A stretch of 64,000 nucleotides of DNA from Rhodanobacter sp. LX-99 (GTDB taxonomy: Bacteria > Pseudomonadota > Gammaproteobacteria > Xanthomonadales > Rhodanobacteraceae), in assembly GCF_018599185.1 (NCBI RefSeq), contig NZ_JAHFVL010000001.1, forward strand, positions 1,550,001-1,614,000, written 5' to 3'. The notes under the pieces were generated by a model, which ran no database searches, was not told the origin of the DNA, and saw only the letters and a list, made by a program, of their open reading frames with translations. Position numbers and translations under genes: made by a program. Positions 9,598-19,866 of the stretch are shown here, one piece after another (the first letter of the stretch is position 1; each line of letters opens with the position of its first letter).

Positions 9598-10190
9598 ACG
9601 GCCACCTCCTGACTCCCGCCCAACTGCCGCCGCGGATGCCGCAACTGCGCGACGGATGGCAACGCCGCACCTGCCGCGCCGTGCTGCGCATGGCCGGCTG
9701 GAGCCTGGTCGGCGCATTTCCCGATGCGCCGAAACTGGTGCTCATCGCCGCCCCGCACTCGTCCTGGTGGGACGGCGTGTGGGGCCTGCTGATCAAGGTG
9801 GCGATCGGTGCCGACGTGAACTTCATGGGCAAGCAGGAGCTGTTTTTCTGGCCGCTCGGCGGCCTGCTGCGCCGGCTTGGCGGCATGCCGATCGACCGCG
9901 GCGCCGCCAAGGGCGTGGTCGAGCAGATGATCGACCAGTTCCGCCAGCGCGACCGGCTGTGGCTGGGCATCGCGCCGGAAGGCACGCGCAAGCCGGTGAA
10001 GCGCTGGAAGAGCGGCTTCTGGCGCATCGCCCACGACGCCGGCGTGCCGATCTTCCCGGTCGCGTTCCACTACCCCGACAAGACCATCCGGCTCGGCCCG
10101 CTGTTCGACACCAGCACCGACATGGATGCGGACCTCGTCCGCCTGCGCGCGTTCTACGCGCCGTTCAAGGGCAAGCGCCGCAACGTCTGA
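9594..10190 (+). CDS. PlsC-like lysophospholipid acyltransferase family protein
   Basis: 198 residues. HSSWWD near residue 55 is the HX4D catalytic motif of glycerol-3-phosphate/1-acyl-glycerol-3-phosphate acyltransferases, and APEGTRKP near 123 is the substrate-binding EGTR motif. It is shorter than PlsC and lacks long membrane anchors, matching the subgroup often annotated simply as acyltransferase. Probably acts at the cytoplasmic membrane surface in phospholipid or lysolipid remodelling; the acceptor is not known. Translationally coupled to arfB. Confidence 0.82.
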   Translation: MNGHLLTPAQLPPRMPQLRDGWQRRTCRAVLRMAGWSLVGAFPDAPKLVLIAAPHSSWWDGVWGLLIKVAIGADVNFMGKQELFFWPLGGLLRRLGGMPIDRGAAKGVVEQMIDQFRQRDRLWLGIAPEGTRKPVKRWKSGFWRIAHDAGVPIFPVAFHYPDKTIRLGPLFDTSTDMDADLVRLRAFYAPFKGKRRNV

Positions 10191-10421
10191 TCCACTCCCG
10201 GGCTTTCCCAGCCCAGCCTCGCACCCATCATCGGCCACTCGCAAACCGGGGTACGGATTGAACCGGTCGCTAGGCCGAGTCCCCATCGCACCGCCGGGCC
10301 GTATCCGCGGCGACGTTCTTTGTCCTTTCCTGACCTGCTCGGGCCATCCCGTCCGCCCCTTCCTGCAACGGCGGGGCAACGCGCCCGATGAAAATCGCCG
10401 CTAGCACGGATTTTTCCTCAG
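10191..10421. other. Intergenic region ahead of the exopolysaccharide locus
   Basis: About 230 bases with no convincing gene. A palindromic GGGCTTTCCCAGCCC at about 10200 could end the upstream operon, and a GATTTTTCC stretch lies near 10410. The promoter elements described in the following entries begin directly after it. Confidence 0.4.
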
Positions 10422-10437
10422 TGGCACGGCCCGTGCT
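10422..10437 (+). promoter_or_regulatory. Candidate sigma-54 (RpoN) promoter
   Basis: TGGCACG-GCCC-GTGCT matches the sigma-54 consensus TGGCACG-N4-TTGC(A/T) except for one base, with the invariant GG and GC exactly ten bases apart. The predicted start of transcription is near 10448, 78 bases before the epimerase start codon. No enhancer site for an RpoN activator was recognised. A perfect dyad (GCACGG-C-CCGTGC) coincides with it, so the resemblance could instead reflect an operator. Confidence 0.45.
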
Positions 10438-10456
10438 TGCCAATACGTACTGGAAA

Positions 10457-10472
10457 TGTGATACACATCACA
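10457..10472 (+). promoter_or_regulatory. Perfect CRP/Clp-type operator
   Basis: TGTGA-TACACA-TCACA is the exact consensus half-site pair of CRP-family proteins, and the dyad extends one A/T pair each side (AATGTGA...TCACATT). In Xanthomonadales the family member Clp reads this sequence and controls exopolysaccharide and biofilm genes in response to c-di-GMP. Its centre is 61 bases before the epimerase ATG at 10526. It lies just downstream of the start predicted for the sigma-54-like promoter and overlaps a possible sigma-70 box pair (TTGCCA 10437-10442, TGATAC 10459-10464), positions that favour repression of those promoters; activation of another start is possible. Confidence 0.8.
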
Positions 10473-10525
10473 TTATGGATTGCGCCTCGTAATTGGGCGC
10501 AGGCATGCACTGGGGGAATCCGAAC

Positions 10526-11542
10526 ATGCACGTGTTGATCACGGGCGGGGCCGGTTTTATCGGCTCCCATCTGGTAGCGCTGCACCTCGCGCAAGGGCAC
10601 AAGGTCCACGTGGTGGACGACTTGTCGACCGGCTTGCGCGCCAACCTGGCGCCTTTCGAGGCGTCGCCGAACTTCCGCTTCGACGAGGCGGACATGCTCA
10701 CCTGGCCGCTGCTGCAGCAGGCCGCCGCCTGGGCAGACCGCGTCTATCATCTCGCCGCCGTGGTCGGCGTGTACCGCGTGATCGCCGAGCCGACGCGCGT
10801 GCTCGCCACCAACATCGCCGCCTGCGAACGGTTGTTCCGCACCATCGCCGCCAGCGGCTGGCAACCGCAGGTGGTGGTGGCCTCCAGCTCCGAGGTCTAC
10901 GGCCACCGCCATGCGGAACTGCTGACCGAGGACATGGACCTCAGCGTGTCCACCCGCGCCGGCACACGCTGGAACTATTCGGTCAGCAAGATCGCCGACG
11001 AGGCACTGGCCCTGTCCTACTCGCAGAAGTTCGGCATCCCGGTGGTGGTGGCGCGCTTCTTCAACACCATCGGGCCGCGCCAGACCGGACGCTACGGCAT
11101 GGTCGTGCCGCGTTTCGTGGAGCAGGCGGTACGCGGCGAGCCGATCACGGTGTACGGCGACGGCGAACAGACCCGTTCGTTCTGCGACGCGCGCGACAAC
11201 GTGCGCGCGCTCGACCTGCTTGCTTCGCGCGAAGGCGGCGACGCGCTGGTGGCGAACGTCGGCAACGACCGCGAAATCAGCATGAACGCACTGGCCGAGC
11301 TGATCCGCGAGCGCGCCGACAGCGACTCGCCGATCAGCCATGTGCCGTACCTGCAGGCCTACGGCGAGGATTTCGAAGACATCCAGCGGCGCCGGCCGGA
11401 CCTGACCCGGTTGCGCACGCTGACCGATTTCCAGCACCGCTACGCGCTGGAAGACACGCTCGACGAGCTCATCCGCGAACGACGCATCGCCCTCACAGGG
11501 ACAGAACATGGCCACCGCCCCCTGGTTTGTCATCAGTCCTAA
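10526..11542 (+). CDS. NAD-dependent sugar-nucleotide epimerase/dehydratase (extended SDR)
   Basis: 338 residues starting MHVLITGGAGFIGSHL at ATG 10526, with a G-rich ribosome binding site nine bases upstream; earlier in-frame TTG/ATG codons are less well placed. The Rossmann motif GGAGFIGSH and catalytic YSVSK near residue 155 identify an extended short-chain dehydrogenase acting on UDP- or dTDP-sugars. Sequence ASSSEVYGHR and NTIGPRQTGRYGMVVPRF resemble UDP-glucuronate decarboxylase and UDP-glucose 4-epimerase relatives; the exact reaction is undecided. Its 3' end overlaps the glycosyltransferase by 35 bases, so it probably supplies the activated sugar for that enzyme. Confidence 0.82.
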   Translation: MHVLITGGAGFIGSHLVALHLAQGHKVHVVDDLSTGLRANLAPFEASPNFRFDEADMLTWPLLQQAAAWADRVYHLAAVVGVYRVIAEPTRVLATNIAACERLFRTIAASGWQPQVVVASSSEVYGHRHAELLTEDMDLSVSTRAGTRWNYSVSKIADEALALSYSQKFGIPVVVARFFNTIGPRQTGRYGMVVPRFVEQAVRGEPITVYGDGEQTRSFCDARDNVRALDLLASREGGDALVANVGNDREISMNALAELIRERADSDSPISHVPYLQAYGEDFEDIQRRRPDLTRLRTLTDFQHRYALEDTLDELIRERRIALTGTEHGHRPLVCHQS

Positions 11543-12899
11543 CGCGCTGCTCAGCGTCATCGGATTGCTGCGCGGTCCGGACCGGACCGTACCGACGCCC
11601 ACCCACGACTGGCGCACGGCCGTGGTGGACGTGGTCATCCCGGCCTACCGCGAGGCGGAGAACATCACCCACTGCCTGGTGTCGGTGGCGCGGCAGACGC
11701 TCAAGCCGCGCAACATCATCGTGGTCGACGACGGCAGCACGGATGCCACGGCCAGCTGCGCCGAGCAGGTGGCGCGGCGGCTGGGGCTCGATGTCCAGGT
11801 GATCCGGCGCCAGTCGTCGATCGGCAAGACGCCCACGATCAAGCGCCAGGCGCGCGAATTCGACGCGGACGTGGAGTTCATCCTCGACGGCGACACCTTC
11901 CTGGAGTCGCCCGACTACATCGCCCGCTGCGTCGAGGAACTCTACAAGGGCGTCGGTATCGCCTCGGTCTGCGGCCGCGTGCTGCCGATGCGCCTGGTGG
12001 ACCGCCGCACCCTGGCCGCGACGCCGGAATACGCCGCGGTGCTGGCCGGTGCGCCGTTCGTCGACCCCAAGGCCGCGCGCAGCCGGCTGCAGCTGATGTG
12101 GTGGGGTCTGACCAACATCTACCGCGATTGCCTGTACCGCTTCCTGCAGGGCTTCGTGTTCTACGGCCAGGTGGTCTTCTTCGGCGGCATCACCAACCCG
12201 GTGGGTTGCGCCGTGGCTTACCGCCGCGAATACGTCAAGGACCTGTTCGACCGCTACGAGCCGCAGTTCGGCGACAACCTGACCAACTCCGAAGACATCT
12301 TCATCGGCTTCGCCCTGATCAATCAGGGCTACCGCAACGCCCAGCTGCTGGACGTGACGGCGCGCTCGGAAGAGCCGCTGGCCACGCGACTGCCGCGCCA
12401 GATCTCGTTGTGGTCCTCGTCCTTCCTGCAGAGTTGCTACTACTTCGACGCGCTGGTGCGCAGCCCGTTCAAGGCGTTCGCGCGGATGCGCCGGCGCTGG
12501 CACGAGAAACGCGGCGAGCACGGCAAGCACATCCAGGAACTGCGCAAGATCCAGGAGCCGTACCGGCAGGCGTTCGGCGAGGAAGTCACGAAACGCTACG
12601 GGCGTCCGCTGGGCTGGATCATCTTCATGTCCGCGTTCGAGAAGATCGGCTTCCCCACCGCGCTGATCGTGATGGCCCTGCTGCGCTGGTGGGAACCGCT
12701 GCTGATCACCCTGCTGGCGGAGTCGGCGCTGTCGCTGATCGTGCTGACGGTGATCTCCCGAGGCGAGCGCTGGAAGGTTCTGGGCAAGGGCCTGCTAGTG
12801 ACGCCGCTGCGCTACTTCCTGATGCTGACCGAGATCCGCACGATCGGCCAGTTCGCCATCGACCTGTGGATTACGGGGAACCGCAAATGGCGCAAATGA
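11508..12899 (+). CDS. Membrane-bound processive family 2 glycosyltransferase
   Basis: 463 residues. The GT2 catalytic pieces are present in order: VVIPAYREAEN, VVDDGSTD, EFILDGDTF (DxD), NSEDIF (catalytic Asp context) and RQISLW, a variant of the QxxRW motif of processive synthases. Hydrophobic segments lie around residues 205-240 and at the C-terminus (FMSAFEKIGFPTALIVMALL, then a second pair). The plan resembles NodC, PgaC and hyaluronan synthases, which polymerise and extrude a sugar chain at the inner membrane. It overlaps both neighbours, indicating a tight operon. It may correspond to the glycosyltransferase of the Clp-controlled xag cluster known from Xanthomonas campestris, which needs a direct comparison. 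Confidence 0.85.
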   Translation: MATAPWFVISPNALLSVIGLLRGPDRTVPTPTHDWRTAVVDVVIPAYREAENITHCLVSVARQTLKPRNIIVVDDGSTDATASCAEQVARRLGLDVQVIRRQSSIGKTPTIKRQAREFDADVEFILDGDTFLESPDYIARCVEELYKGVGIASVCGRVLPMRLVDRRTLAATPEYAAVLAGAPFVDPKAARSRLQLMWWGLTNIYRDCLYRFLQGFVFYGQVVFFGGITNPVGCAVAYRREYVKDLFDRYEPQFGDNLTNSEDIFIGFALINQGYRNAQLLDVTARSEEPLATRLPRQISLWSSSFLQSCYYFDALVRSPFKAFARMRRRWHEKRGEHGKHIQELRKIQEPYRQAFGEEVTKRYGRPLGWIIFMSAFEKIGFPTALIVMALLRWWEPLLITLLAESALSLIVLTVISRGERWKVLGKGLLVTPLRYFLMLTEIRTIGQFAIDLWITGNRKWRK

Positions 12900-14374
12900 C
12901 CTCCTGCCGTCGGACATCGACCCGCGCTGCGGCGCTGGGTCGAGCCAGCCTGCTCGCCTGCGCGCTCGCTTGCGCCCTGTCCCTGAAGCCGGCTTTCGCG
13001 CAGAACGCCGTCGCCTACCAGCCGGCGCTGGACGCTGCCTGGGCCGGGCGCACCAGCGAGGCGCTGCGCCTGATCGACGCCTATCTCGCCAAGCACCCGG
13101 ACGACCATGCCGCGCGGCTCGATCGGGCGCGTTTCCTCGCCTGGCTCGGCGACTACGCGAAGGCGGACGACGCGCTGGCCGGGTTCGGCGCTGATGACAA
13201 AGAAGCCGCCGCGGTGCATGCACGGGTGCTGGCCTGGGCCGAACGCCGCGATGCCGCGCTGGCGCTCAACACGCCGTTGTACGCGGCCGACCCGGGCGAC
13301 TACGACAATGCCTGGACCCAGGCGCTGATCCTGCGGCAGGGAGAATGGCCGTACCAGGCCTTGCCGGCGCTGGCCACCGTGCAGGCGGTCAAGCCGGACA
13401 GCAAGGACACCATCGACCTCGCCAAGGCGGTGCGCCTGCCGCTGTTCTCCTCGATCGGCCTGACACCTTCGCTGTACAGCGATTCGGATGACATCGAAAT
13501 CCGCAGCATCGCCGCCGATGCCAACCTGTGGCTGTCGGATCGCTGGCGGTTGCTGGCCGGCGTCACGCGACGCGAGCATTCGGCCACCTTCGGCGGACCG
13601 TTCGCGCCGCTGCTCGGCGACAACCACGTCGACGAGGATCGCGTTGGCGCAGGGCTGCGCTTCGCACCGTCGCCCGACACCGCGCTGGAACTGTGGGTGG
13701 GCAATTCGCGGATCGACAACGGTATCGGCAGCGACAACAAAACGATCGGCCACCTGCAGCTCTCGCAACGCGCCAGCGACGCCTTCCTCTATGCACTCAC
13801 CCTCGACCGCGACCGCGTCGATCAATCGCCGCGCGCGCTGGCGGTGATGCGCCATGGCCTCGCCGCCGACCTGCGCTGGACGCCGACGCTGCGCGACCGC
13901 TTCGATGCGCGCATCGCCAACGACGATTTCGACGACGACAACCGCCGCACCTCGGTGCTGGCCAGCTATGCCCGTGCCGTGTACCGCGGCGGGCGAGTGA
14001 TGTTCGACCTCGGCCTGCAGGTTGAGGGTCAGCACAACACCCGCAACACCGACAATGGCTACTACAGCCCCGACCGCTACCGACGCTATGCCGTCGCGGC
14101 TTCCAGCTACATCTCGCTGGGCCAGGAAGCCGGGTTGTACCTGTCGGCCGCGCTCGGCCAGCAGAGGGACGAGACTTTCGACAACTGGAAACGCGCCACC
14201 GACATCAACGCCGAGCTGACCCTCGGCATCTTCAGCCATTGGCAGTTGGTCGGCCATGCCGGCTACAGCCAGCGCCTGAACCAGTTCGGCCGCTACGAGG
14301 GCGCCACCGTCGGGCTGAAACTGCGTTACCGCTTCTGCGAGTTCCGCGCCGGCCGCTGCCCATCAGTGCGTTGA
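12887..14374 (+). CDS. Outer-membrane TPR/beta-barrel protein, probable polysaccharide export porin
   Basis: 495 residues from ATG 12887, seven bases after GGGGA and inside the end of the glycosyltransferase gene. A signal peptide ends at AFAQ (about residue 38). Residues 45-190 are TPR-like helices (SEALRLIDAYLAKHPDDHAA; AALALNTPLYAADPGDYDNA). The rest is alternating beta sequence ending in aromatic-polar strands (TVGLKLRYRF), a beta-barrel of YaiO/PgaA style, with a Cys pair close to the C-terminus. Comparable TPR-barrel proteins export poly-N-acetylglucosamine or cellulose. The specific polymer is unknown. Confidence 0.75.
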   Translation: MAQMTSCRRTSTRAAALGRASLLACALACALSLKPAFAQNAVAYQPALDAAWAGRTSEALRLIDAYLAKHPDDHAARLDRARFLAWLGDYAKADDALAGFGADDKEAAAVHARVLAWAERRDAALALNTPLYAADPGDYDNAWTQALILRQGEWPYQALPALATVQAVKPDSKDTIDLAKAVRLPLFSSIGLTPSLYSDSDDIEIRSIAADANLWLSDRWRLLAGVTRREHSATFGGPFAPLLGDNHVDEDRVGAGLRFAPSPDTALELWVGNSRIDNGIGSDNKTIGHLQLSQRASDAFLYALTLDRDRVDQSPRALAVMRHGLAADLRWTPTLRDRFDARIANDDFDDDNRRTSVLASYARAVYRGGRVMFDLGLQVEGQHNTRNTDNGYYSPDRYRRYAVAASSYISLGQEAGLYLSAALGQQRDETFDNWKRATDINAELTLGIFSHWQLVGHAGYSQRLNQFGRYEGATVGLKLRYRFCEFRAGRCPSVR

Positions 14375-14547
14375 GCGGCCCGATGAAACCCGCGCCGGCG
14401 GTGACAGGCGTGTCCTTCCATAAATCTTCCATCGCGATATCGCGGCGCTGCCGCTACTTGGTCGCGGCACTGGTTCGCACGCAGCCCTATTGCCGCGCAT
14501 GGACCGGCTCAAGCACGCATCTGGCACCGTATCGGGGGGGGGAGAAC

Positions 14548-15558
14548 ATGAAGGGATTGCTGCACCTTGCCTGCATCGCGCTCGTGTGCCTGTTGCCGGC
14601 CGCGCCCATGGCGGCGCAGACAGCAACCGCAACTGCATCCCTTGACCGGCGCATCGCGATCACCTTCGACGACCTGCCCTGGGCCAGCCTCGATCCGAAC
14701 ACGCCGCTGCCCGCGCAGGGCACGGTGCCGCCACGCATCGCGGCCGAGTCCGCGCGCCTGTTGCAGGCAATCGAGGGCGCGGGGACGCCTGCTATCGGTT
14801 TCGTCAACTCCGCGCGCCTACTGGTCGGCGGCCAGCCGCAACCGGACCGCACGGCGATGCTCGACGCCTGGCTCGATGCCGGACTGGAACTGGGCAACCA
14901 CACCGCCACCCACGCCGACCTGCACGCCGTCGGCGTACAGGCCTACGAGAACGACATCCTCGCCTGCGACCGTGTGCTGCGGCCGCTGCTGGCCAAGCAC
15001 GGCCATGAACCGCAATGGTTCCGCCATCCTTACCTGCGCACCGGGCGCACGCTGGAAGACAAGGCGGCGATGGATGTCTTCCTCGCTGCGCACGGTTACC
15101 GCATCGCGCCGGTCACGGTCACCGACTCCGACTGGATCTGGGCCGCCGCCTACGCCAAGGCGCTGGACAGCGGCGATGCCGCCACCCAGGCGAAGCTGCG
15201 CGCACAGTACGTACCCTACCTGCTGCGCATGGTGAACTACTTCGAGCACCGCTCGATCAAGCTGCTTGGCTATGCGTTGCCGCAGGTGATGCTGTTGCAC
15301 GCTAATGCGCTCAATGCCGATACCTACCCCGATTTCGTCGCCAGATTGCATGCACGCGGCTACCGATTCGTCGGCATCGACGAGGCCATGCGCGATCCCG
15401 CCTATCGGCGCGCGGACGAATTCACCAGCGCGCTCGGCACCAGTTGGATCCATCGCTGGGCGATAGCCGCAGGCAGGTCGTGGAAGTTCTACGGCGGCGA
15501 GCCGACTTCACCGAAATGGGTGATCGATCTGGCCGGCGTGCCCACGGACTCGGAGTAA
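14548..15558 (+). CDS. Exported polysaccharide deacetylase (CE4/NodB type)
   Basis: 336 residues from ATG 14548; signal peptide MKGLLHLACIALVCLLPAAP. The NodB metal-site motifs are visible: ITFDDLPW (Asp-Asp), NHTATHADLH (HxxxH) and the RHPYLRTG motif around residue 155. These enzymes remove N-acetyl groups from polysaccharides in the periplasm. A run of nine G at 14534-14542 makes up the ribosome binding site. There are 173 bases between it and the barrel gene, so it may have its own promoter, but the order polymerase-exporter-deacetylase fits one biosynthetic system. Confidence 0.85.
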   Translation: MKGLLHLACIALVCLLPAAPMAAQTATATASLDRRIAITFDDLPWASLDPNTPLPAQGTVPPRIAAESARLLQAIEGAGTPAIGFVNSARLLVGGQPQPDRTAMLDAWLDAGLELGNHTATHADLHAVGVQAYENDILACDRVLRPLLAKHGHEPQWFRHPYLRTGRTLEDKAAMDVFLAAHGYRIAPVTVTDSDWIWAAAYAKALDSGDAATQAKLRAQYVPYLLRMVNYFEHRSIKLLGYALPQVMLLHANALNADTYPDFVARLHARGYRFVGIDEAMRDPAYRRADEFTSALGTSWIHRWAIAAGRSWKFYGGEPTSPKWVIDLAGVPTDSE

Positions 15559-15623
15559 CACCCGCTTGCGGGCGGTGACGTGGTGCTGTGGCCAGCCGCG
15601 ATGCGATGGCCCTGCGATACTGC

Positions 15624-16664
15624 TCAGCGCGCCGAATGGCCCGACTCGTCGTAGTCGCGATGGGTCAGCAGGCCCGGGCGGATCAGGTCGATGAACGCGC
15701 GCGCCTCGGCGCTGAGGAACTTGCCCTTGCGCATCACCACGCCGTAGCTGCGCTGCGGGAAAAACTGCTTCATGTTGCGCACGGCCAGGCGGCCGTGGTC
15801 GGCCGCGCTGATGCAGATGCCGGTGACGATCGAGATGCCCATGCCCATCGCCACGTACTCCTTGATCACGTCCCAGCCGCCGACCTCGATCGCCACGTGG
15901 TACGGCACCTGCTGCTGCTGGAACACCAGGTCGACCAGCCGGTAAGTGGACAGCCGTTGCGGCGGCAGGATCAGCCCGTAGGGCGAAATATCCTCCAGCG
16001 TGATTTTTTCCTTCGCGGCCAGCGGATGATCCGGCGGCATGATCAGCATCGGGTCGTAGTGGTGCACCGGCGCCCACGCGATGTCGTTCGGCACGTCGAG
16101 CATCGAGCCGACCGCGAAGTCGGCATCGTCGGCACGCAGCAGGGCCAGGCCGTCCTTGCCGGTGACGTTGGCCAGCTGCAGCTGCACCGCGGGGAAGCGC
16201 TCGCGATAGCGGCGCACCAGCTCGGGCAGCAGGTACTGGATGGTCGAGGTGCCGGCGGCGATGGTGAGCCGGCCGGCCTGCAAGCCCTTTACCTTCGCCT
16301 GGAAGTCGCGATCCAGCGTGTCCCAGCCCTCGACCAGCGGCCGCGCCAGTTCGTACAGCGCCTCACCCGCATCGGTGAGGTTGATGCGGCGCCGGCGCCG
16401 CTCGAGCAGGCTCACTCCCAGTTCCCGCTCCAGCGCCTGCAGCTGCAGGCTGATCGTGGGCTGCGACAGGTACAGCGCCTCGGCGGCGCGGGTCAGGGTG
16501 CCCAGCTTCACCACGCTGACAAACGCGCGCAGCTGCTTGTGGCGGTTGCCTTTGTAGTAGAAACGGCCGCCCGCCTCGTCGGCATGCTCGCCAACGACAC
16601 GCTTTTTTGTTGCGTTGCGGCGCGACTTTTTCGGCTTGTTCAGCGTGTTGCCAGGCCTTTTCAT
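15624..16664 (-). CDS. LysR-family transcriptional regulator divergent from aceB
   Basis: 346 residues. The N-terminal helix-turn-helix (TLTRAAEALYLSQPTISLQLQALERELGVSLLERRRR) is typical LysR and the effector domain follows, CysB-like in style (YRERFPAVQLQLANVTGKDG). An unusual feature is a basic leader of about 40 residues (MKRPGNTLNKPKKSRRNATK...) before the wHTH; no alternative start exists inside it that I can see and no clear ribosome binding site precedes ATG 16664. Facing aceB across 123 bases, it likely regulates the glyoxylate shunt. Its ligand is unknown. Confidence 0.86.
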   Translation of the reverse strand: MKRPGNTLNKPKKSRRNATKKRVVGEHADEAGGRFYYKGNRHKQLRAFVSVVKLGTLTRAAEALYLSQPTISLQLQALERELGVSLLERRRRRINLTDAGEALYELARPLVEGWDTLDRDFQAKVKGLQAGRLTIAAGTSTIQYLLPELVRRYRERFPAVQLQLANVTGKDGLALLRADDADFAVGSMLDVPNDIAWAPVHHYDPMLIMPPDHPLAAKEKITLEDISPYGLILPPQRLSTYRLVDLVFQQQQVPYHVAIEVGGWDVIKEYVAMGMGISIVTGICISAADHGRLAVRNMKQFFPQRSYGVVMRKGKFLSAEARAFIDLIRPGLLTHRDYDESGHSAR

Positions 16665-16729
16665 CGAATTTATTCAGTCAGTTGGAATAGACATTGGCTT
16701 TGCTCATAATAATGATTAAAACATTCACT

Positions 16730-16758
16730 TTGTCAAATACATGATTTCTCCCTAGCTT
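16730..16758 (+). promoter_or_regulatory. Probable aceB promoter and LysR control region
   Basis: TTGTCA (16730-16735) and TAGCTT (16753-16758) are 17 bases apart, giving a start near 16765, 23 bases before the aceB ATG. Just upstream AATG-N7-CATT (16711-16725) contains the T-N11-A arrangement typical of LysR operators. The stretch is conspicuously AT-rich for this genome. Confidence 0.5.
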
Positions 16759-16787
16759 CGAGTCATCCACGACACGGAGCGACCCCC

Positions 16788-18416
<1,629 letters not shown>

Positions 18417-18477
18417 TCCATTCGAGCTTGCCCCATTCAAGCCTGATCCACCCGAACCTTCGCCACGGAGTCACGCC

Positions 18478-19773
18478 ATGAAGACCACCCTGCCCACCGC
18501 CGAACAGATCACCCTGGACTGGAACAACAACCCGCGCTGGACCGGCGTGCAGCGCAACTACACCTCCGAGGACGTGGTGCGCCTGCGCGGCACCGTCGCG
18601 GTCGAGCACTCGCTGGCCCGTCGTGGCGCCGAGCGGTTGTGGAAGTCGCTGCACCAGGAGGACTTCGTCAATGCGCTGGGCGCGCTCACCGGCAACCAGG
18701 CGATGCAGCAGGTCAAGGCCGGCCTGCAGGCGATCTACCTGAGCGGCTGGCAGGTCGCGGCTGACGCCAACGTGGCCGGCGAGATGTACCCCGACCAGTC
18801 GCTGTACCCGGCCAACTCGGTGCCGCTGGTGGTCAAGCGCATCAACAACACCCTGCTGCGCGCCGACCAGTTGCACCACGCCGAGGGCAAGGACGACTGC
18901 GACTGGCTGGTGCCGATCGTGGCTGACGCCGAGGCCGGTTTCGGCGGCGTGCTGAACGCGTTCGAGCTGATGAAGGCGATGATCGAGGCCGGCGCCGCCG
19001 GCGTGCACTTCGAGGATCAGCTGGCCTCGGTGAAGAAGTGCGGCCACATGGGCGGCAAGGTGCTGGTGCCGACCCGCGAGGCGGTCGACAAGTTGAATGC
19101 CGCGCGCCTGGCCGCCGACGTCGCCGGCGTGCCGACCCTGCTGGTGGCGCGCACCGACGCCGACGCCGCCGACCTGCTCACGTCCGACATCGACGCGAAC
19201 GACAAGCCCTTCATCACCGGCGAGCGCACCGTCGAAGGCTTCTTCCGCGTCAAGCCCGGCCTGGACCAGGCGATCAGTCGCGGCCTCGCCTACGCGCCAT
19301 ACGCCGACCTGATCTGGTGCGAAACCAGCAAGCCGAACCTGGACGACGCGCGCCGCTTCGCCGAGGCGATCCACGCGAAATTCCCCGGCAAGATGCTGGC
19401 CTACAACTGCTCGCCCAGCTTCAACTGGAAGAAGAACCTGGACGACGCCACCATCGCCAACTTCCAGAAGGAGCTTGGCGCAATGGGCTACAAGTTCCAG
19501 TTCATCACCCTGGCCGGCTTCCACAGCCTCAACTACGGCATGTTCGACCTGGCGCACGGCTACGCGCGCCGCCAGATGAGCGCGTTCGTCGACCTGCAGG
19601 AAAAGGAATTCGCCGCCGCCGAGCGCGGCTTCACCGCGGTGAAGCACCAGCGCGAAGTGGGCACCGGCTACTTCGACCAGGTGACCCAGGCGATCCAGCA
19701 GGGCCAGTCCTCGACCACCGCGCTGAAAGGCTCGACCGAGGAAGCGCAGTTCGCCCGCCACGCCGCCGCGTGA
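18478..19773 (+). CDS. aceA: Isocitrate lyase
   Basis: 431 residues. [14 protein letters not shown] carries the catalytic Cys of the KKCGH signature; [21 protein letters not shown] and [18 protein letters not shown] segment ([13 protein letters not shown] here) match the family. It splits isocitrate into succinate and glyoxylate, feeding malate synthase encoded just upstream. ATG 18478 has CACGGAGTCACGCC ahead. The stop codon lies in a purine-rich inverted repeat shared with the convergent antiporter gene. Confidence 0.97.
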   Translation: MKTTLPTAEQITLDWNNNPRWTGVQRNYTSEDVVRLRGTVAVEHSLARRGAERLWKSLHQEDFVNALGALTGNQAMQQVKAGLQAIYLSGWQVAADANVAGEMYPDQSLYPANSVPLVVKRINNTLLRADQLHHAEGKDDCDWLVPIVADAEAGFGGVLNAFELMKAMIEAGAAGVHFEDQLASVKKCGHMGGKVLVPTREAVDKLNAARLAADVAGVPTLLVARTDADAADLLTSDIDANDKPFITGERTVEGFFRVKPGLDQAISRGLAYAPYADLIWCETSKPNLDDARRFAEAIHAKFPGKMLAYNCSPSFNWKKNLDDATIANFQKELGAMGYKFQFITLAGFHSLNYGMFDLAHGYARRQMSAFVDLQEKEFAAAERGFTAVKHQREVGTGYFDQVTQAIQQGQSSTTALKGSTEEAQFARHAAA

Positions 19774-19866
19774 TGGAGAGGAGCGAGTGCAGGAACGAGA
19801 AGTGAGAATCGAGTGGGGTTTCGCACGCTTGTGCTTTTACTCTTTTCTCACTCCTCTCCACTCACC
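19770..19866. repeat. Purine/pyrimidine inverted repeat element, copy B (bidirectional gene end)
   Basis: The left arm (19770-19813, starting GTGATGGAGAGGAGCGAG) and the reverse complement of the right arm (GGTGAGTGGAGAGGAGTGAG, 19866 backwards) are close to identical, forming a hairpin between two convergent genes. It contains the aceA stop on the plus strand and encodes the last residues (VVSGEE) and stop of the antiporter on the minus strand. It is related to the element at 9059-9151, which does the same for truC. It may serve as a bidirectional terminator. Confidence 0.55.

Noticed and set aside
14239..14547. N-terminal extension of the deacetylase into the barrel gene
   Set aside because: Would put 103 Arg/Pro-rich residues ahead of a perfect signal peptide; ATG 14548 has the ribosome binding site.
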